Positions 46,553-56,449 of a DNA stretch of 64,000 nt are shown here, one piece after another. The DNA lies in contig CM119271.1 in assembly GCA_051294375.1 (NCBI GenBank), forward strand, positions 15,072,770 to 15,136,769, written 5' to 3'. The notes under the pieces are model-generated. The model ran no database searches, had not been told where the DNA came from, and was given only the letters and a program-made list of their open reading frames with translations. Source of the stretch: Paraspadella gotoi (taxonomy: Eukaryota; Chaetognatha). The stretch's first letter is position 1; the number at the start of each line of letters is the position of its first letter. The position numbers were made by a program, and so were the translations under genes.

Positions 46553-48134
46553 TCACGCGTTTTCGCTCTTGAGTTTGGGAATGATCTTGGACGCCATCAA
46601 AGCCACTGCCCCCACAATGGCCACCGCGACTGTGATTGAAAGACAATTGAGATTTGGCAAAAAAAAAAAAACTCTCATATTGCAGTATATTTAAATTATA
46701 TATTTATCCTTCCTTTTAGTTTAAAAATTGGATGAATGCTGCTGATTAATGAGTGGTATCAATATTTAATTTAACTTTTCTTCCTCCGCTCACCGGCGAC
46801 AATGTAGATGGCGGGCCTCATCCTCTTTTCCGTTTCACCCTCGATTCTTTCTTTCTCCGTTTCTCCTTTTTTCTTTCTCACGTGAAACGTTTTCTCGTCG
46901 TGAAAGAGGACGAATCCTTCGGATCGCCTCCGACCCACGGAGCAGCGGATTGTTCCTTTTAGGGAGGTGGTCACGGATCAATGTGTATACCGTATTGAAC
47001 ATTTAATTTTTAATTTTTTTATTAACTAAACCGACATATGATAGTCGTTTTTTTTGTTAATATGAAAAACAATGTTATCAGAACCAATGACGTGAAGCAG
47101 TAATGATTCTAAAACCAAATATATATATATATATATAATAAACCATATGGACGTCGTTCATCTATAAATATACAATTATACTGTCCAAAAGCCGAGGTTA
47201 TCTAACACTGCCACATTTGTCTGTAAATGGAATGCTTTCCTCTTACGTCATATGTTGTACTATAAAATATACGCGATCTCGCTTCTTTATTTATTAAATC
47301 GATTTGAATTTCTCCCAATCATCTAACAAATTCTGGAGATTACAATATGCAAATTAGATTGACAGTATTTGGAAAGAAGCGTTTGGCGAGTGCGAAAAGT
47401 GATTGAAAAGGCCACGAAATTTTAATTAAAAAACTTTAATTAGAGCAGAATTAAATATACGTATTTACAATAAAAAAAAATTGTTACTAATCCATAAAGA
47501 CAAAAATCATCCCAGAGCCCCCTACCCTCTCACCCGCGTGCGACGGTGTCGCCAACTTCGTCACCAACGCCCTCCCCTTTTCCTCTTCCGCCCAGGGGTG
47601 CTCGACCGACGAATATCTCTCCCATTTCGCCGAGTCACGTGACCAGAACTCCCAGACGATCACGTGAAGTGATTGGTCGGTGGTGCACTGGAGTCGAACG
47701 TCGACGCTTCGACCGGGGACGATGCCCACGATTTCGACGGCGCCTTTGACGCCACAGGGCGGGAGGTGGCGGCAGGGGCGCCGCTCGTGACATCCGCCCT
47801 GTGGGTTTTGGGATTGAAGGAGATGGGTTAAGGGAAGGGTAAGGTTTTGAGGGAAGGGTAAGGCTTTGAGAGACGACTAACTTGTTCGTCCTTGGGTAAA
47901 TGAGGCAGCGGACAGTCGACGAGGTATCGGGTCTGTTTAGCCTTGGGTCTGTGGAGGAGACGAGACGAGAAATGGACGATCTTTTCCAGCGATAGAGATC
48001 GATTATCTTCGCTCAAACCTGCACATCCCCGAGCATCGCGACCACTCGCTGGTCGACGCTTCGTTTGCGGCATCCGCCGCCGCAGCCGTCAAGCAGAAAT
48101 AATTGATGATAACGAACTTTTTCCAAAATTTCAT
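46553..48134 (-). CDS. Small type I membrane protein with TSP1 and Ig-like domains
   Basis: I do not recognise a named orthologue. Exons (minus): 48134-48019, 47948-47882, 47798-47534, 46955-46794, 46629-46553; all phases agree; 228 aa. An N-terminal signal peptide (MKFWKKFVIINYFCLTAAAA) is followed by a thrombospondin type-1 repeat EWSRCSGMCRPKAKQTR...C...GGCHERRPCRHLPPC with the WSxCSxxC pattern. The Ig-like fold follows: SVDVRLQC, IVWEFWSRDSAKW, then HAGTIRCSV (second Cys). A charged linker leads to one C-terminal membrane span (AIYIVAVAVAIVGAVALMA) and a short basic cytoplasmic tail (SKIIPKLKSENA). Probably a cell-surface receptor or adhesion protein. The only minus-strand gene here, head-to-head with ROGDI. 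Confidence 0.75.
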
Positions 48135-48470
48135 GTCGGAGGAAAAAGATGATTTTTTGGCGAATATTTGGCTTTTTTATCGTTCTAAAATAGAGATGAA
48201 GAGATAATTTCGGCACTCGAATTGTTCGATTGGTTTTTAGTCATTTTGTAATTAATCCTTTTTTATAAAATTTATGTAATTAGTCTTTCCTCGACTGCCA
48301 TTATCTTTCTTTTTAACTCATCCAGGTTTTTTACCGTTCGATCGTTTCAACGATTCGCGTTGGAAACGAGGAAGAAAACGCCAAACACACACAAAAAAAA
48401 CACTGTTTTCAGGTCAAAAAAACACAAAACCATAACAAAACATTCGAGGCCAAAATAAAGAAACAAAAAA
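48135..48470. promoter_or_regulatory. Shared divergent promoter region
   Basis: Only 336 bp separate the start codons of the minus-strand TSP1/Ig gene and plus-strand ROGDI, so their promoters must overlap or abut. AT-rich; no TATA box or other element stands out. Confidence 0.5.
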
Positions 48471-50946
48471 ATGCCGAGTGACTCTCGCATCGCCTCCTCT
48501 TCCTCACCCGACGTGGAGAAGGAACAACGCCAACTCGGCCTCGAGTTCGAGTGGATCCTCCGCCAAGAAGTCCGCCGCGTCCTCCAACAAGTCCGCCAGA
48601 TCCTCGATGAGTGCGCCAAGCGGTTCCGCCTCAAAGGTCGCGGCGGAGCCTGCGGTCAACTAGTCAAGCCCGAGAAGTTCGTGCTGAAGGGAGTCGTCGG
48701 CGGAGAGAACATCAAATGCGTCGCCACGTTGCTGGGGGACGTTATTTACGAGGCCGGTTCGTTTTTTAAATCGGATGATAAGTTTGGGGTTCTGCGGGTT
48801 AAGTTATTTAATCTCATTTGCATATTGCAGTATTTCCTTTAGTTTCTAAATAGGGTATTATACGTAGCTTAGTCGTAAGCTCTTATTCGGGAATCTTGAT
48901 TTGCTTTTTGTTTTTTACACATGGGTTTCGTGTACACTAGTGACTCCTTTCTCAACCCCACCCCTCCCTCCGTCCAGACGTTTCCCTCTCCCTCAAGACG
49001 GGCAGTCGCACGCATCATTACAAGACGCGCGTGAATCCTCAGTCGCCATGGAGACTCAATCAGATTCAGGATTCGGGGAATCTCCTCGCCCAAGCCATCA
49101 CCTTGCTGGAGCATCGCAGGCCGCTTCTCCAAGGTGGCGGGTGGAGGCGGTGTGGGAGACTGGGAGTCTTCAGAAGGTGGACTTAGATGGGCCGAGGTTG
49201 AGGTGTCATTTTAAGGGCTGGGCGGCTCATAATTATTCTATTAAAATATCACTATAATACTATGTAAACATTATGAATCAATGGGACGTTAAATTATTTA
49301 CTACTATACTAATGAGATTGTTGAACTAAGTATTACACTAAGAAACCATCTGTCACATCATCGGTGTATTTATGAATAAAGGAGGATCAAATTACTGTAT
49401 TTCTTAAAAGTAAAGATGGACCTGATCTCATTACAGATCCGGAGAAGGCGGCGGCGGCGGCTGCTGCCGAAGAGGCGATCCCTTACCCCGATTGTGGCGA
49501 GGAAGTGGTGAGCCTCTTGACTGACCTCATCTCCGCGATCCAGTCGGGTCAGGCTTCTCTCCTCAAACCCAAGCGTCGAACTCTGGAGGAATTGAAGACG
49601 ACTCCCAATCTCCAGTCTCTCGAGCCGGCCTTGCCCACGGAGGCAGTTTTGAGTTTTTACGTTCAGGTATTTGAGTACAGAGTAGCGGGAAGAAGAAGAA
49701 GAACAGAGTAGCGGGAAGGGGGACATAGCGAGACTGTTAATGCGTCCTTGCTCGTATTAACTTTTTACTCATCAATGATTAATCATCAATGATCAATTAT
49801 TAATCAGTTTCGGTCCCAGATATATTTGTTTCGAGTTTAGTTTTTATTCGCGTTCGAGTGTTGCTCCGTTGATATTGTGGCGAATCCTAAATTAGCCTCC
49901 CGTATAGCTTGGTGAAACTCAGCTCGTCCCAAAGGCTTGGACAGCTAAGTACTCGTTCACCAACCGTGAGTTCCGGGTTCAATCCCCTCATGGTCACACT
50001 GGTTAAAGTGTGATGGTGTCGGCTTAAACACGCCAGTGACGTGGGTTGGTCACTGCAGGTCCAAAGCCCTGAGCGCCAGCTGTCAGGGGATGCCTCACAC
50101 CCCAGGCATCACACATGTCCCCCGTTGCCATAATATTATATTAAAAAATATATGCTGATGCTAGTGCGGAGTACAATATAGTATTCCCCGATCTAATACT
50201 TTTCGGTCTTTTCATACAATTGAAACATTCTTTGAAACATTATACCACTTCATTGATAGGGAAGCCAGGTACTGTGGGAGTGAATAAACGAGATTATGAG
50301 AGAGCCTTGATTGAAAGTTTGTAGTGACCTGCTATGTCATTATCTTGTAAGAGTGATGGAGGCCTTAAACCACCAAAGCTTGTCAAAAGTCAGGGGCAAT
50401 ATAGCTTATTTATTAAATGAATGGATAGTTTTTATATTGGTTGTACCAATTTCATATATATTAAAAAACAAAACTTTGAAAGATAAAATTGTTATAGGAA
50501 AAGTTTTGCGTCATTGAATTGAAGCGTTTCGGTGCTGGAATGAAAAAGAGGAAAAGAATTAGGAGAATTAGCATCAAGATCAGCAAGGGAGAGTAAAGAA
50601 GAAAGAATGATTATTATTGAAGGCTGGATTCAGCCGCCTTGTTTGATTAACCGAAAATATTCTTCTTAACATCATTGTACTTACCCCACGTCCTTATTCT
50701 CCTTTTACCCCACAGTCGAGCTCCCTGATCCTCACCGCTTACCAACTCCAGCCCAGCGGCGCCGTTTCCTCCAGCACCTCGTCGAAGGGCGCCGAGTCCG
50801 GCGGCGTCCTCCAGCGCTTCCAGGCCGAGTCGCCCGTTGCCTGGCTGCATGAGGTTCTCATGCTGTTTTCCATCGCGCTCCAACTCTGCCAACAACTCAA
50901 GGACAAGATTCTTGTTCTGCAACGCTGCTTTTTGGAGACTGAATAA
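48471..50946 (+). CDS. ROGDI: Rogdi homologue
   Basis: Leucine-zipper-like protein; vertebrate ROGDI is linked to V-ATPase regulation and its loss causes Kohlschutter-Tonz syndrome. Exons 48471-48756, 48978-49133, 49437-49666, 50716-50946; 300 aa against ~287. FEWILRQEVRRVLQQVRQIL, KPEKFVLKGVVGGENIKC, DVSLSLKTGS...WRLNQIQDSGNLLAQAITLL, VVSLLTDLISAIQSGQASLL, SSLILTAYQLQPSGAVSSS, VAWLHEVLMLFSIALQLC, QQLKDKILVLQ match the family in order. Intron 3 contains a SINE. A second, error-ridden copy of most of this gene starts at 56450. Confidence 0.93.
49877..50133 (+). mobile_element. SINE family A copy, most complete
   Basis: GTGGCGAATCCTAAATTAGC to CCGTTGCCATAA, with B box GGGTTCAATCCCC, core CGCCAGTGACGTGGG and TGGTCACTGCAGGTC. 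In ROGDI intron 3; repeated at 57991-58252 in the second copy. Confidence 0.9.
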
Positions 50947-51764
50947 AGATTGAGGGTTGAGATTGTAGAATGGTGGGAATTGAAAAGGGGTCGGCCTCCA
51001 TTTCCCCTTTCCTTCAATTCATAGTCATGTCACAATACCTTGTCTTTCATTTTTCCAAAACTTTTCCCCAATTTTTTTTTGTGATTGATACTTTTTTCCA
51101 AGAAATGCGAATGCTCTTATTTTTTGGTTGGTTCAATCGTTCGTTGTCTTTGATATCAACCCCGAAAGTTTCTGTCGTTAGGATTTAATTTTTTCTTAAT
51201 ACGAAGCGTTACATGATTGCCTGCATGAGAGTACGACTTTATTTTGCTTAGTTGAGTAATAAGTAGACGCGAAGGCAGTCTTTTAAATTATTTACGACTA
51301 AAAAGTGTCTCTCTACTGAGCCTCGTCGGAGCTTTTTTGCTTTAATTACTCACCGCGACCTCGAATCATGTAACAGCACGAAAAAAAAAATTGCACGTTC
51401 GCAGAGGCCACCGCAATTAGGCATTAGTGCTCACAGTTTTTATCGAGTTAATCCCTCAAAACACCGCATGTTGTTCGTTATCCTTGCTCCAAAACTGATT
51501 TTTAGACGAGTTTTTTCCCTAAAATCTGCCAATTTCTTCCTCATTCCGAAATATATATAAAAAGACAACTTTTTCTAGATGCTAGAACACATATCGTTTA
51601 TATCCACCTCACTCGTGTAACAGTGAATTTTAGATTTCAGGTGAAATAGCGACGTGTAAATTGTACCCATTTATTCGGTGGTGCAGAAATTTAATCCTGG
51701 TTACTAATTATCAGTCAATATGATATTTTAGAATTTAGATTCACTTTTATTTTTTTGGATTGAA
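50947..51764. other. ROGDI 3' flank, no gene seen
   Basis: AT-rich sequence with scattered homopolymers. A TTTCAG|GTGAAATAG near 51640 looks splice-like, but no frame supports it. Confidence 0.5.
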
Positions 51765-52645
51765 GATGGTTTTAATTTCCACTTTTTCAAGTTAAAAGTC
51801 GCTACTAAAAATCAACTTCCCGTGTAAAACCACTTGTTTTTTTTTTTTTTTTTTTGGTTCGGGATCGGAATGCCCTGTATTCTTCCAATTTTTTTCCCCG
51901 AACTTATGGCCTTATTTTTTTGCGCATTTGTACCAAGTTTTTGTTTAGTTTGAAAAAAAAAAAGTAGAAAAATCTAGTCAAAGAAAAAAATTTAATAAAA
52001 CCCGTTTTATTTTCTCTTTGCTAATTCATCTTAAGTCAAAGAATTTTTTCTGCAATAAAAGAAATTAAGAATGACTCAGCTAGATTTCGCAAACTCGTGA
52101 CTAGACGAATGGCGCCGCGTGAAATTTGAAAAAGAGTTAATTGCACTAAGGAGCTGCGCAGTTTACGAGAACAGACAAAAACGAAAAAATTGAAAGAAAA
52201 TAATAATAAAGACAAAAGATGATGCGGTTTCTCGGTTCAAGCAAAGCGTCGCTTCGCTTTCCATTTCGCATCGCATCGCGATGTTTTTCTGACGCGACTG
52301 GTAATTAGATCAATTAACCGCTAGATCAGCGATGCTAAGTGCTAAATATTTCAAAAAAAAAAACTAGTTTCAAACTAAGTTAAAATAATTATGTGCAGTT
52401 GAATGTTTCGGGTCACAAAAAAGTGTGCCATTATTAACAAGATTTTAGCTCGGAGTTTCGCCCATCCCTTTGGTTATCTTACATATTATTTTAAACAATT
52501 TTAACTGGATGAAACCTCATTGATGGCCTTTTATCCAGTCCCGACCATCCATTCCCGCCTCCCTTCTCGCCTCACCTCTTCCCTGATCCCTCCTCCATTC
52601 TCCGCCATCTGCTTATCCTATTCCTCCATCCGTCTCTTCGGTGGG

Positions 52646-52987
52646 ATGTGGTCTACTGGTCTCGATTGGGATGACGATGACCCCAAAGGACGCCGCCCAG
52701 ACGGCGGCAAGGTCGCCGACCCCAAGTCGCCTTTAAACAACAATGCCGCCTTTCCGCCAAACTATCCGCATCAACCACCTTCGTCTGACAAGACCGACCA
52801 CGATGACGCTGCTGGCTTCACCGCCAGCTCTAAAGGCGCCCTGCAAACGGTGGTGGCGCTGACGGTTGCCGTAGCCGCCGTCGCCGTCTTCTTCGTTCGC
52901 CATGCCGAGATCCGGGATCCGGTTTCAAGCAGCCCTGGGCTTTCTGTCGTACCGACGAAAAAGACGCCACAATACCGCAAACCATAA
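52646..52987 (+). CDS. Hypothetical single-pass membrane protein, paralogue 1
   Basis: Not recognised. From the ATG conserved in both paralogues: 113 aa beginning MWSTGLDWDDDDPKGRRPDG; the frame is open upstream to 52523 with a Ser/Arg-rich leader that is also similar between paralogues. An Asp/Pro-rich N-terminal half (NNNAAFPPNYPHQPPSSDK) is followed by one hydrophobic helix of about 20 residues (ALQTVVALTVAVAAVAVFFV), then RHAEIRDPVSS and a basic end KKTPQYRKP. It could be a signal-anchored or tail-proximal membrane protein. Differences from paralogue 2 are largely in-frame, which supports coding. Confidence 0.5.
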   Translation: MWSTGLDWDDDDPKGRRPDGGKVADPKSPLNNNAAFPPNYPHQPPSSDKTDHDDAAGFTASSKGALQTVVALTVAVAAVAVFFVRHAEIRDPVSSSPGLSVVPTKKTPQYRKP

Positions 52988-53245
52988 TTTTCCATATGAT
53001 TGTTAGAAACATTCTAACACTACAGTCACTGGTAAACGACGGGTTAATTGTATTTATATTCATAATTTTTTTGTATCATTTGTATCTATTCTAAAAAGAA
53101 AGTTTGGTAAAAGAATGTCTTTTTTTTCCATCTGCGTTTTTTTTAAGAAAAGACGAAGGACCAGATTTATTAATCCATTAAATTTTACTAGTTTTTTGAC
53201 AAACTATTTTTGGGAAAGACAATTTTTACGAGTTTATGACGAGAT

Positions 53246-53446
53246 TTGTCTGACAAGACAGACCACAACGACGCTGCTGGCTTCTGCACCGCTGGCTTTA
53301 AAGGTGCCCTATGGACAGCGGTGGTGCTGACGGTCGCCGCAGCCGCCGTCTTCGTCCGCCATGCCGAGATCCGGGATCTGGTTTCAAGCGGCTTCGGGCT
53401 TTCCGTCATATCGACGATAAAGACGCCACAATACCGCAAACCATAA
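53246..53446 (+). pseudogene. Partial copy of the small membrane-protein ORF
   Basis: Contains only the SDKTDHNDAAGF region, the hydrophobic helix and QYRKP; the MWSTGLDW start is missing. It is inserted between GACGAGATTT and GGCCGATGAAG, which adjoin differently in unit 2. Confidence 0.6.
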
Positions 53447-54586
53447 TTTTGGCCGATGAAGAGACGAGACTGATGGAAGCCTTGAACCAGTTGCAGCAAG
53501 AAAAGGCAATGGCGAAAGAAGAGGAAGAGAAGATTATTTCATTTCTTGAAAATTTTTTGTTAGATTCGTTTTGTTAAATATGCTACTTTTTGAAAGCTCA
53601 ATATCAACTACGCTATTTTGATTTGTACTTTTTAGTTTGTTTAGAGTATGCGCATGCAGTGATAAAAAAAGCCCCTGATTCGTAATGGTGGCCCTTTTCG
53701 CGCTTAATCCCTAATTCGTTTTTAAATAGTCCGTTCCATACAGTGTTTACTGATTATTATTAAAGGCTGGATTCTGCCTCCTTGTTTGATTAACCAATTA
53801 TATACTTCTTAACAGCATTGTACTTGCCCCACAACATGAAGATGGTTTTAATTTTCACTTTTTCAAGTTACAAGTTGCTACTAAAAACCGAGTTTTTGTT
53901 TGGTTTAAAAAAAAAAGTAGAAATATCTAGTCAAAGAAAAAAAAGTTAATAAAACCCGTTTTATTTTCTCTTTGCTAATCCATCTTAAGTCAAAGAATTT
54001 TTCCTGTAATAAAAGAAATTGAGAATGACTCAGCTAGATTTCGCAAACTCGTGACTCTAGACGAAATGGGCGCTGATGAAATTTGAAAAGAGTTCTCTGC
54101 TTAAATTGCACTCAGGAGCTGCGCAGTTTAGGAGAACAGACAAAACGAAAAAATTGAAAGAAAATAATAATAAAGACAAAAGATGATGCGGTTTTGTGGT
54201 TCAAGCAAAGCGTCGCTTCGTTTCCATTTCGCTTCAACGCCGGAAGAACTTGCAAATATGGTAATTAAATCAATTGACCGCTCGATCAGCGATGCTAAAA
54301 ATTTTTTTTTCAAACTAAGTTAAAAATTTTGTTTGCAGTTGAATGTTTCGGGTCACAAAAAAGTGTACCATTAACATGATTTTAGCTCGGAGTTTCGCCC
54401 ATCCCTTTGGTTTACTTTACATATTATTTTAAACATTTTAAACAATTTTAACATGATGAAACCTCATTGACGGCCTTTTGTCAGTCCCGACCATCCATGC
54501 CGCCTCTATCCTCAACATCTTCCCTGATCCCTCCTCCATTCTCCGCCATCTGCTTAACCTCTTCCTCCGTCCGTCTCTTCGGCGGG

Positions 54587-55012
54587 ATGTGGTCTACTGG
54601 TCTTGATTGGGAGGACGACGACCCCAAAGGACGCCGCCCGGATGGTGCCGATGTCGCCGACCCCAAGTCGCCTTTAAACAACAACGCCGCCTTTCCGCCA
54701 AACTATCCGCATCGACCGCCTTCTTCCGACAAGACCCACCACGACGCCGCTAGCTTCGGCACCGCCGGCTCTAAAGGCGTCAAAGGCGCCCTGCAGACGG
54801 CGGTGGCGCTGATGGTCGCCGCCGTCGCCGTCTTCTTCGTCCGTCACACCGAGATCCGGGATCCGGTTTCAAGCGGCCCCGGGCTTGCCGTCGTATCGAC
54901 GAAAAAGACGCCACAATACCGCAAACCGGCGTCCGGAACCGACGCCGGTGCGCACGTACCTCAGTCCGACACGCCCACTGTAATTTGGCGTCGCGTGAAG
55001 GCCACGTTATGA
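54587..55012 (+). CDS. Hypothetical single-pass membrane protein, paralogue 2
   Basis: 141 aa from MWSTGLDWEDDDPKGRRPDG. Same plan as paralogue 1: acidic/Pro-rich start, hydrophobic helix ALQTAVALMVAAVAVFFV, RHTEIRDPVSS. The C-terminus is longer by about 28 residues (ASGTDAGAHVPQSDTPTVIW...), because the stop after QYRKP is absent. Three-base indels (GTAGSKGVKGA) keep the frame. No intron signals found within. Confidence 0.5.
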   Translation: MWSTGLDWEDDDPKGRRPDGADVADPKSPLNNNAAFPPNYPHRPPSSDKTHHDAASFGTAGSKGVKGALQTAVALMVAAVAVFFVRHTEIRDPVSSGPGLAVVSTKKTPQYRKPASGTDAGAHVPQSDTPTVIWRRVKATL

Positions 55013-55645
55013 GTTGGCGACTGTCCGTTTGATCCAAACTTTTATCCGTCATTCTATATATCCGTTCGCCTGTCTGCCTTTTCTTTTTTGTTAGACTTGG
55101 ATCATTGTTTTTCAACGCTTATTCAAATAAGTTTGTTTAATTATTTATATTGAGATGAACAATAAGTAAGTTGGCCTTTCACGCGACATTTGTCTCTTTT
55201 CCTGCCAAAGAGTAAATCTCCGGCTGAAAAGGACGTTTTGGATGACCCCTGGAGACATATGGGCAAATGAAAAGTTCCAAAGGGCCAAGAGTTCAAACAT
55301 GGGTCATGCAGAGCCTCTCTTAACTTGGTCGATTCTAAAAGAAAGAATATTTACGTAATTTTCCATATGATTGTTAGAAACATTCTAACGCTGCAGTCAC
55401 TGGTAAACGACGGGTTAATTGTATTTATATTCGTAATTTTTATGTATCAATTGTATCTATTGTAAAAAGAAAGTCTGGTAAAAGAATGTCTTTTTTTTTC
55501 CCCCGTCTGTGTATTTCTTAAGAAAAGACAAAGGACCACATTTATTAATCCGATAAATTTTACTAGTTAGTTATTTGACAAACTATTTTCGGGAAAGACA
55601 ATTTTTACGAGTTTAAGACGAGATTTTCTCCAATAAAAGTAAACG

Positions 55646-55732
55646 ATGTTGGCCGATGAAGAGACGAGACTGATGGAAGCCTTGAACCAGTTGCAGCAAG
55701 AAAAGGCAAAGGCGAAAGAAGAGGAACAGAAG
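55646..55732 (+). CDS. Possible first coding exon of a coiled-coil protein
   Basis: ATG then LADEETRLMEALNQLQQEK and AKAKEEEQK, 29 codons ending AAG|GTTATT, a usable donor. In unit 1 the same stretch (53448-53538) lacks the ATG and has AAG|ATTATT, so the donor is lost there. No downstream exon is identifiable in the window. Confidence 0.3.
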
Positions 55733-55877
55733 GTTATTTCATTTCTTTAAAATTTTTGGTTAGATTCGTTTTGTTAAATATGCTACTTTTTGAACGCTCA
55801 ACATCAACTATGCTATTTTGAATTGTACTTTTTAAGTTCGTTCAGAGTATGCGCGTGCAGTGATAAAAAAGCCCCTG

Positions 55878-56136
55878 TGTGGTGGTATATTCACACCACC
55901 TCACGTCCACGATCATTCAGCCAATACCGTTGGCTCAGAGGGGGAACACACCATCCCAGGCGTTGTGTTCCATCCGCTGTCCTAACGACTTCCCTCTCCG
56001 TTGGCAAAGCGAAACCGTCCTAGGGTAACCGCGCCAGTGACTGGAGGCGTCACTGAGGGTCGGAAGCCCCCAAAGCCAACAGTAAGATGCCCCATCCCAA
56101 TGGGCATCACAGACAATCCGACTGTTGCCATACCTA
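55878..56136 (+). mobile_element. SINE family C copy, uninterrupted
   Basis: Sense orientation: A box TGGCTCAGAGGG, GTGTTCCATCC as B-box remnant, core GCCAGTGACTGGAGGCGTC, tail CTGTTGCCATAC. It provides the empty site for the hAT-like element at 17745-18354. Confidence 0.9.
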
Positions 56137-56449
56137 GTGTTCCGATAACCGTTAAGAGTTAACGGTTATTAACGTTTAATTATAATTTTAAATTAACCAT
56201 TAATATATTTATTTTAACGGTTAAATTCGGTTAATTTTCAAATACGATTTTTGTTATTATTTGTTAGGAAATCTTTGATTTTTTAAAAGAAAAATATTTT
56301 TTCCCGTCCTCTCTTATTCTCCTCTCCCTCTCTTACCATATTTTCCTCCCTCTCTCTCTTCTTCATTTTTTCAATGTTTTTTTTCATCTTTTCTTATCAA
56401 ACCCAATCTTTTTTCTATCCTAATCTTACTTATTCTTTCTTATATGCAA
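56137..56449. other. Spacer before the second copy
   Basis: TAACGGTTA-rich short palindromes (56147-56240), then a C/T-rich low-complexity stretch running into the junction at 56450. Confidence 0.6.

Larger units (their letters stand above)
51765..53690 (+). repeat. Local duplication, unit 1
   Basis: Starts GAAGATGGTTTTAATTTCC and ends GCAGTGATAAAAAAAGCCCC; corresponds to unit 2 at 53838-55880. It carries extra material: a second, partial copy of the small ORF at 53246-53446. Confidence 0.85.
53838..55880 (+). repeat. Local duplication, unit 2
   Basis: Homologous to 51765-53690 with moderate substitution divergence, so an older event than the 8-kb copy. Confidence 0.85.

Noticed and set aside
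46794-46955. Extra intron at CAC|GTGAGA in TSP1/Ig exon 4
   Set aside because: The donor looks fair but the downstream side is purine-rich with no polypyrimidine tract, and the continuous reading fits a charged juxtamembrane linker.
49877-50133. True tRNA gene
   Set aside because: Has an internal-promoter-like B box but no foldable acceptor stem or cloverleaf, and is dispersed with a common core and tail, so it is a SINE.
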